This document shows positions 61,101-64,000 of a stretch of 64,000 nucleotides of DNA, in pieces; positions within the stretch are counted from its first letter, which is position 1; each line of letters opens with the position of its first letter. The DNA is from Acanthopleura granulata. Its lineage: Eukaryota; Mollusca; Polyplacophora; Chitonida; Chitonidae. The DNA lies in contig JABBOT010000002.1 in assembly GCA_016165875.1 (NCBI GenBank), positions 28,100,265 to 28,164,264 of the forward strand, in the 5' to 3' direction. The position numbers were made by a program, and so were the translations under genes. A model generated the notes under the pieces. It had not been told where the DNA came from and searched no databases. It saw nothing but the letters and a program-made list of their open reading frames with translations.

Positions 61101-61109
61101 CAAAAAGAA

Positions 61110-63450
61110 AATCCAAGACTTGGTGTAATCACTAAATTCTGGTGTGTGAAAAGTTCATGTGGATGTGAGTTACCAAAAATATTACCAAACAAATTTGATC
61201 CAAACATGTTCACTATTAGAATTGATTAAATTTGTCAACAGCTCAATTTTTATGACAAATTCATACCTAATATCTCAACAACATCTGTACACCAGTGTAT
61301 CTATTGTAAAGGCCAATGTGGTGAGGCAGAGAAATACACAAACAGGCTAGCTCTGACTTGCATCACAATGAGATGTTATTATATGTCAGAAAGTCTGACC
61401 CGAGAGTCCGCACAACACTACGCGTGTGATTTACCAAGCTTAGCTTTAAGCGGGGATCCCAACACAATTATTCCACATCAACAAACTTCATTGCGAGATG
61501 TTCCATTGAGACCATTTCTCAGCTACAATTTAAAACAAAACGTTGCCGTTCCTTGGCAATCTGACAGCTTTCTTTGTTTTCGATATGCCTCTTTTTGATA
61601 TCACCTCATCTCAATTTTGATTCCAACCAGGCGAGCGATGAGAAATGCAGCGGTTGTTACATGGGTGGTCACTGAGAGAGAGTCTGGTCATCTGTCATCG
61701 TCAGCCACAAACGGCTAGCCTATGGCAACTAACCATACCCGCACTACTCAATAACAGCTCAGGAAATTAGCTTAGGCCGTGCTACTATTGTTTCAGAGGA
61801 ATTTCTTTCATTTTTTTACTACGGCTGCTAAAAAATAATGCACATGTACAAAAGAACAAATTCTTCACCAACTCTATTGATCATCTAAAAGATATTCATT
61901 GATGCAAAGTGAAAGTTTAATATGAGCAAAGTTCTGCCAGTCGACCTGCATATATACCCTTGTGAGATAACCAGTAATATACATGGAGTCTCACTTAATG
62001 AAACTCACAGATGCGTCCTTCTCGCTAGATTTATTTCATGTCAGAAAGTTTCCTATTGGATTAAATTTTCAGTCTGATAAATCAGTATTTTTTTTTAAAT
62101 TAAATTATTGTGGGTCTGTTGCCATGTTAAGGATACATATGTGACTACAGAAATGGTATACCGTCTACACATTTATGACATCACATGTACCACATGAAAA
62201 TACAATTCACCAGGGAATGGCATGGCAAGTTGAATGTGATTCACTGGTTCCAGTCAATAAGGCAACACAACAAGTTAAATGAACATTCCCCAGGATGCGA
62301 TATAAGACAGTAGATCGCTCTACTAAATTAGGTAATGAAATCATGCGTGGATATGAATCCTGTAGCTAGACAAAAACCTGCAGCCATGTGCCAGTTTCTG
62401 CATGCTTCACTACCAGATGATCAATAATGAAAGACTCTACTTCGCATAACATCACGATAGCAAATCGATTCAACAAATCAAGTTTAGTAAAAGCGGAATG
62501 AAGTCACAGAAAATGAAGTGTTCGCACTATCCAGATAATGTTTAACTCAGGAAGGCTGGCTGTATCACATCACAACCGAATGTGCATGTAGCACATGTGC
62601 ACTTAAAAGGGATCACGTATTCATACAGCAAATAGACATCAATAATATCATGTAAAAAGAAAAAAAATATGTAGACACTGCTTCAATGATGCTTGAAAAC
62701 GAATGCCAAGTCAATAAAATTTTCACGAACTGAGCTTGTGAACTGAAGTAACTGTAAACAATTCCAAGTATTTCACAGAGCCAATAAAAATTTGTTTTTC
62801 ATCAAACTCATTGAGGTGTGCTTCAATATACAAGGCGCACTGCTTCATTGCTTTCTGCACTCGTCCTTTCTACTACATATCCACAGTGAGGTTCAGTCCG
62901 CATACACCTCAGGTCTGTAACAGTTGTGCAGTGTTCATGGCCATGTACAAACCATTGGATGGACACTCTGCAAACAAATACAAAGTCACCCATGTCTGAC
63001 ACTGAGAGCAATTAATCACACCTCATGTGTTCGTACAAATGCAAAGGTTTTTCACCATAGGAATGTCATATATGTAATACGGCATTCCTGCTACATTTAA
63101 TATCTGAACAGCTCAGATTCGTAATAACAACACAACGTTTAATATCTGAACAGCTTAGACCCGTCATAATAAACCTTTAATCGACATTTAAGGTAGAACT
63201 AGGAAGCATATACATGATGAATTTTACATATACAGGTATGTATTTTAGCAAGTTTTACATCTCTGCATCAAATGACAACAGATCTGGTGCTTTTATATGT
63301 TTGTCCACTACTTACTGGAAAAATGGGAAAAAAACAGAGCTGGAATAACACAAATTAAGTGTATGATTTATCTACATACTTATACATAACATAATAAAAA
63401 GCAGTCTTTGATCGTTGAAATATTCAGGTTTGGTAATGACCATATTGTAG
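61110..63450. other. No gene seen
   Basis: AT-rich. A 50-bp imperfect tandem pair with tttaatatctgaacagct occurs at about 63095-63180. Short frames at 61368 and 62811 have no supporting context. Confidence 0.5.
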
Positions 63451-63454
63451 GGCA

Positions 63455-63709
63455 TTTATTTAATTAATTGGTCTTTAACGCCATACTCAAGAATTTTTCA
63501 CTTCTACTATGATGACCCACCATTATGGTGGGAAGTAACCAGCCAGAGAGCCCAGGGGAAGTTCATGACCATCTGCAGACTGCTGGCAGGCTTTCTCATG
63601 TATGGCCAGACAGAAAGCCAGCATGAGCTGGACTTGAACTCATAGTGGCTGCATTGGTGACAGGCTCCTGGGTCATACAGAGCTAGCGCACTAATTCCCT
63701 GGGTCATAA
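63455..63709 (-). repeat. tRNA-derived SINE family A, full-length but diverged
   Basis: Reverse copy from tttatttaattaattggtct through atactcaagaatttttcact, accattatggtgggaagtaa, gaccatctgcagactgctgg, gagctggacttgaactcata, ggctcctgggtcata and an agctagcgcac head. Confidence 0.9.
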
Positions 63710-64000
63710 AGGCACGTCTGAGATTTAAGTATGTCTATATGTGACAAGTAATAAAGATGATTTGTGGTAAAAGATACCAGATATAGTCTGAGTACAGCTG
63801 ATCACACAGTCTTATATCTTTAAGCACAAAGGATGGTATTAAATACCCATAACAGGCATGCCATGTGTGAACTGGTTTGTGAGAATGCTCGGAAATGCAT
63901 ACAAGCTCGTTGGGTGGGAGAGGATGTGGACATTTGGATTATGAGATTTGCAGTCCTGCGTAAATCACAACAGTTTACAGTGGTTACTACAAGAAGGGAA

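Overview
The window is nuclear DNA from an animal, most likely a mollusc or another lophotrochozoan. It is AT-rich, its genes are split by GT-AG introns, the proteins are metazoan families (a kelch-like BTB protein, a MARF1-type NYN protein, UTP6), and it carries many copies of a tRNA-derived SINE with an A/T-rich tail that I associate with molluscan genomes. No bacterial, plasmid, phage or viral features were found.

Layout. (1) 0-2.2 kb: a 27-bp minisatellite (about 18.5 copies) in otherwise featureless DNA. (2) 2.3-5.8 kb, minus strand: three consecutive exons of a MARF1-like NYN ribonuclease-fold domain, which join in frame; a possible 5' leader exon ends at 5797. The rest of MARF1 lies off the left edge or was not recognised. 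(3) 6.5-13.0 kb, plus strand: a complete seven-exon kelch-like gene. Its exons total 1908 nt (635 aa), and each exon after the first carries one kelch blade. (4) 13.0-18.1 kb: 3' UTR and intergenic DNA. (5) 18.65-33.3 kb, minus strand: the last eight recognisable coding exons of UTP6 (275 residues, about the C-terminal half), with stop at 18653-18655. The sequence around the UTP6 stop codon is the first copy of a 45-bp minisatellite that runs on downstream. (6) 33.3-53 kb: no confident coding exon; it holds a 48/50-bp satellite array, several base-balanced islands that look like conserved non-coding DNA, and putative plus-strand 5' leader exons. (7) 53.0-56.9 kb, plus strand: a TATA promoter, a leader exon, and a terminal exon encoding an unrecognised 284-aa single-pass membrane protein with several linear motifs. 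(8) 57-64 kb: intergenic or intronic, with SINEs and a degenerate dispersed repeat.

The genes are unrelated in pathway: MARF1 (RNA surveillance), KLHL (probable Cul3 ubiquitin-ligase adaptor), UTP6 (small-subunit processome), and a membrane protein of unknown role. MARF1 and KLHL are divergent, while KLHL and UTP6 are convergent. The membrane-protein gene lies upstream of the recognised UTP6 exons on the opposite strand, so it may be nested in a UTP6 intron if the missing UTP6 5' exons lie further right. Exon joins were made by eye from splice consensus, reading frame and recall of the human proteins; no alignment or transcript data were available.
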